DNA of 64,000 nucleotides, from contig KB306385.1 of NCBI GenBank assembly GCA_000328365.1, positions 24,106-88,105 of the forward strand. Direction: 5' to 3'. The notes beneath the pieces are model-generated. The model saw only the letters and a list, made by a program, of their open reading frames with translations, was not told the DNA's origin and searched no databases. Position 1 is the first letter of the stretch. The number at the start of each line of letters is the position of its first letter. Source of the stretch: Capitella teleta. Taxonomy: Eukaryota; Annelida; Polychaeta; Capitellidae. Both the position numbers and the translations under genes were made by a program. Shown piece after piece: positions 60,261-64,000 of this stretch.

Positions 60261-61946
60261 ACTTCCGTCTTGTTCAAAGGCGAAAATTATCATGACAAGT
60301 GCACGTCTTTGTTCTTCCTAGAATTGTTCTCTGTAATACTATTAATTCCATGCATGGTTCACTTGAGTATTGAGCTGATATGAGTATTTCTTCCTGAGAG
60401 ATGTGGGTGTGAGGAAAACATGGGATGCTCTTTCAAGTAACAAATTGTGTTCGTAGTTATTAAAGACCTCAAACATATTTTTTTAATAAGTTCTATACAT
60501 TCTACATTGATCGGTATGTATTACACATCCTAAAAAAACTTTTTTTTTTTTTTTTTTTAATTTTGTTATCTCGAATTTCGAATGAAATTTCGACTGATAT
60601 GGCATGGAGTCTACACAAAATTAACTAATTTCTACGGTGTTTCTTTGATCAAAATTGATACTTTAAGTCTTCCGCGTTCGTCAATCAAATTGAATTAAAT
60701 CGATTTGTCAAGAGTACCCGAAGACAACGACCCCTCGATCGATAACGTCACCACTGGAGCCTCATAATTCATAACAACAATAAAGGAAGCACTTTCTAAT
60801 CAGTCCTGACAGACCACTCTGTTCTTTATCAATTGCTCGTTCTCCTTTCTTTTGATAATTACACAAGACTCGGAGAAATTGAGCATTTTGATCGATCGTT
60901 CAATTTTCGCGCCATGTATGGCGTAGTGATACAATGTTCTTCTTTTATTGCGGAGTCTTGTAAATTACGAAAGAGAAGGTAATTGAAGACAGACGAGTTC
61001 CTTCTTTGTTTGATTCTTCTTCCGATCCAATTGTCCCCAACACGCTCAATGTCCATCAAGTCCCTGTGATTGTAAAATAAGATGTTGACCGCATCACGCT
61101 AAAATGTCATACCGGAAATGTCTTCATACGCGCTAAGAAATAATCCGGACTTGAAAACATACACTTCTTATAACTTATAAAGAGAGGAAATTCGTTACAC
61201 ACCCTGATAATGATAAATGCATTCCAGGGGAGTGGTAGACTGGCGTGCAATTATATTTATGCAGCGTCAAGTGAAAAACGAATTGTGTCAAAAATGGTCG
61301 TGCGACTTGCACGTTTGGAATGCCATCCATTGATGGAAGAAAATGATCGATTGAAATGATGATCACTGGTGACTACTTGTTGCATACGTGGGCGTACTAG
61401 ATGAACACACATCTCGCTGTGATGTTTCTTGGTTAATTATCCTTGAAATATTTTCAATTGACCTTCCTCCAGCAACTCCACGCATAATTCTATCCACTTA
61501 TGTACATGCCTGTGTGTAATTAATGAGTATTGCCTGCATGACATTCGATTGGAGATTTGAGTACGCAGAGGCCGTGACTTTGATACGAACGCAAATCCAA
61601 TTAATCCACCAACCTTCAAATGTGATCTTTACAAAACCGTATCATTGATATGTAACTACACATCATATCCCCAAAATGGTCTACGAAGCTATTTAGCCGG
61701 TAGTCATAAGCCAGAAAATGGAAGTTCAGCCTCTTTGATGACTTTGCGAGGGAATATACAAAAGAGATATATGCGCGCAATATAAATGTAAATTGTGATT
61801 AATATGACCATTAAACGCAGACGCAGCCAATGACTTAGGGGCTTTTTGTCAAGGGGCGCACCCACACCTCCACTTCTGACGTCATCAACGACTTTTCTGC
61901 GTGGTTTGCTGTCAATCATGGGTAAACGCGGGTATTATATATAATA
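60261..61946. other. Intergenic
   Basis: AT-rich sequence. A T-run lies at 60,541-60,558 and a palindromic CRE (TGACGTCA) at 61877-61884. No supported gene. Confidence 0.4.
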
Positions 61947-62094
<148 letters not shown>

Positions 62095-62453
62095 GCAAAC
62101 AGAAACATGCACAACATGCACAACGGTAGAGTTAGGCCTAACAATTTATCTGTTACGTGCATAATTTACGAATTGATAATGTTACATGAATCACAGTTGA
62201 ATAGTTCACATAACCTAGATTCCTCTCGAAAAAGAATTGAGAAAAAAAATGCATACATGTAATAGGGCCATTTGTTTGCTGCCTAGCATGTTTTTGGTAT
62301 TATTCCCAAATTCCCACTTCGGTGGACGCTTTTTAAAAAGCATCTGATGCCATTCGATATTTCCATCATGTTTCATCGTCATAGTCCTCTCTGCGGCTGG
62401 CGGCCAGCATGGCACAAATATAGCAGACCTCATTGGCTGCGGTGGAGGCTTAC

Positions 62454-62642
62454 CGGCGAGGTCTAACAACTCAGGCAAGACGTCAGTTGGCCCACGATTG
62501 GTCTTCAATGTTGATGAAGGTTGTCTGTTGAACAATTCTGACAAGAAACGTCGACCGATTTGTTGGCATTTGTTCTTAATTCCAAATGATGAGCATCGAA
62601 GGAGCCACGTCGTTGGCAAACAGCCTCTCAGCGATGAACACA
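62454..62642 (-). CDS. Weak candidate coding exon
   Basis: On the minus strand, an acceptor-like CCAATCACAG precedes a frame reading CSSLRGCLPTTWLLRCSS and CQQIGRRFLSELFNRQ through PTDVLPELLDLAG. It ends at a donor-like CTCGCCG then GTAAGC. The frame continues open past the donor to 62,215. The composition looks protein-like, but no family is recognised and no partner exon is seen. Confidence 0.25.
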
Positions 62643-63278
62643 CTGTGATTGGATGAGGACAAATTTAAGGTGATGAATGAGGAACCTCTTTCATCTGACA
62701 TGGACACATATCGGCTAATAAATGGCTACAAAAGGAAAGATCAAATTGGAAGCTGTGCGAAAAATACATAATGGATAGCATTTATTCATAGTGTGCGTAT
62801 TTCCCGAGGCGTCTTGCAGAAAAAAAATAAAATAAAAAAGGGGATTTTAGATGATTTCAGTGACATTATGTTTGCGTACCTAATGGCTTGTTGCTCATCG
62901 TGGTAAGGAGGGATGGGTTAATTTTTAATTATCATAACCGCTCTTTTTTGCTTCAAAGTGCAATTGAGTCAATATATTGTACTCATAAATGCACATACAT
63001 GTATACAAATAATGCATGTATGAGTATTGAAATTGAGCATGTATTATGTGTACAATGTATACGTAAGCATGTAATGTGAAAATGTGTATATTTCTACGAA
63101 TAGCCTACTATATTGAACAGAAAGGGAAACGCAACGCAGCAATAATATTCATAACTCAGATCAGGGCTCAATCGAAAACATCGTAATGGCCTGCGTGTTC
63201 ATTTCAGTCCCAACCGATTTCAACCAAATATAAAGATAAAGAAGCACTAGAATAATTGCAGAACCTGAAAATTTATTT

Positions 63279-63328
63279 NNNNNNNNNNNNNNNNNNNNNN
63301 NNNNNNNNNNNNNNNNNNNNNNNNNNNN
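63279..63328. other. Assembly gap (50 N)
   Basis: A run of exactly 50 N bases. Sequence continuity across it is unknown. Confidence 1.
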
Positions 63329-63432
63329 GAATTAGGGTGGACGCCAGAATGATGAGAAGCCTGATTGTGGTCCATTTCCACACGCACCATCCCAATTGCC
63401 TCCCATCGCTGTGCCTCCGTTAGGCGGGACAT
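63329..63432 (-). mobile_element. Tc1-like transposase N-terminal fragment, cut by the gap
   Basis: The minus-strand frame starts MSRLTEAQRWEAIGMVR and continues HNQASHHSGVHPN up to the gap. This fits the first helix-turn-helix of Tc1/mariner transposases (LTEAxRWxAIGM ... GVxxN). Sequence on the far side of the gap does not continue the transposase, so the rest is missing or lies in the gap. Confidence 0.6.
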
Positions 63433-64000
63433 CGCAAAAAAAAAACAAAAAAACAAACAAACAAAAAAAACCAATCCATCCGCAAATGATCGAGGGAGGC
63501 ATAGATACAGATTACTCGTTCATAAAATAAAATCGACCGTCTATTGTTTACGTGAGTTTTGGGCGAAAAAAAACCCCGTTTTTCTGTTGTTTTCCATGCA
63601 AGACTGAAATTGACACGCATGTAGATTTCAAAACCGCCACAATCCGCCCCTGGATCCCGTTTGACTATTCTTATAAGTAATTTCAATTTATTATTTCCGC
63701 AATTGATAAAGTTATGGGTATTTTTGTTGCGTTGCGTTTCTTTTGCTGTTCAGTATATTGTAAGCAGACAGTGAGTGACATCGCCTCTCACACTAGATTT
63801 TTGTCAGGTGATGTATCCTTGCACCTGTTGATTGAACCCACCACAATAACACCTTCAGTGCATGCATGCTATGGAGATAGGAATGTTTGGTACGCGCGAG
63901 TGCCTCGATTTTAACGATTAAATTACAATTTGCAATCCTCATTGAATATTCAACCAACTTTTCCTTCGGCATTATGTGGCTAAACCGTGATGACAACGCA
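63433..64000. other. Right-edge flank
   Basis: An A-rich run (63,436-63,471), then AT-rich sequence without supported genes. Confidence 0.4.

Overview
This is an intron-rich metazoan nuclear sequence, AT-rich, with short minimal introns (many of 48-55 nt), canonical GT-AG splice sites, AATAAA poly(A) signals, simple repeats and small transposon remnants. It contains one 50-base assembly gap. The host looks like a marine invertebrate. The species cannot be read from the sequence; an early-branching animal is possible because the iRhom gene keeps a protease-like motif lost in bilaterian iRhoms.

Layout. Positions 1-2,500 hold a TTAA-flanked, inverted-repeat-bounded segment that carries the possible 3' end of a gene. 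A complete five-exon ribosomal protein eL18 gene (RPL18, minus) lies at 2,592-3,805. A complete six-exon sphingosine kinase (plus) lies at 5,960-10,941. A twelve-exon rhomboid pseudoprotease-family gene (iRhom/RHBDF, plus) lies at 13,798-18,215, and one of its introns is filled by a 777-bp tandem array. Converging on it is a nine-exon minus-strand gene (27,391 down to 19,656) for a 1,863-residue Ser-rich coiled-coil protein that I do not recognise; it has four copies of a short S-E-x-F-x-K-K-x-x-E-W-E motif. Positions 27,400-38,890 are mostly intergenic, with simple repeats, a LINE fragment and weak gene candidates. Cyclin F (CCNF, plus) lies at 38,900-41,558. WAPL, the cohesin-release factor (plus), has a 5' UTR exon near 44,930-45,089 and CDS 50,873-59,870. 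Its first intron holds three small transposon copies, and a later 3.5-kb intron holds promoter-like and transcript-like signals on both strands. Positions 60,300-64,000 are intergenic, with a long ATT microsatellite, the gap and a Tc1-type transposase fragment.

The genes do not form one pathway. CCNF and WAPL both act in cell division, RPL18 is a growth housekeeping gene, and sphingosine kinase and iRhom act in membrane signalling.

The most interesting items are: (1) a ~52-60 bp mobile element present three times, each copy flanked by an 11-bp target duplication, with one copy inserted inside another; (2) an iRhom that retains a GASG serine motif and the partner histidine; (3) a tandem array that starts exactly at a splice donor and copies that donor-like sequence 14 times; (4) the repeated EWE-motif protein with symmetric phase-1 exons; (5) a tRNA-derived SINE with clear target duplications in two copies.
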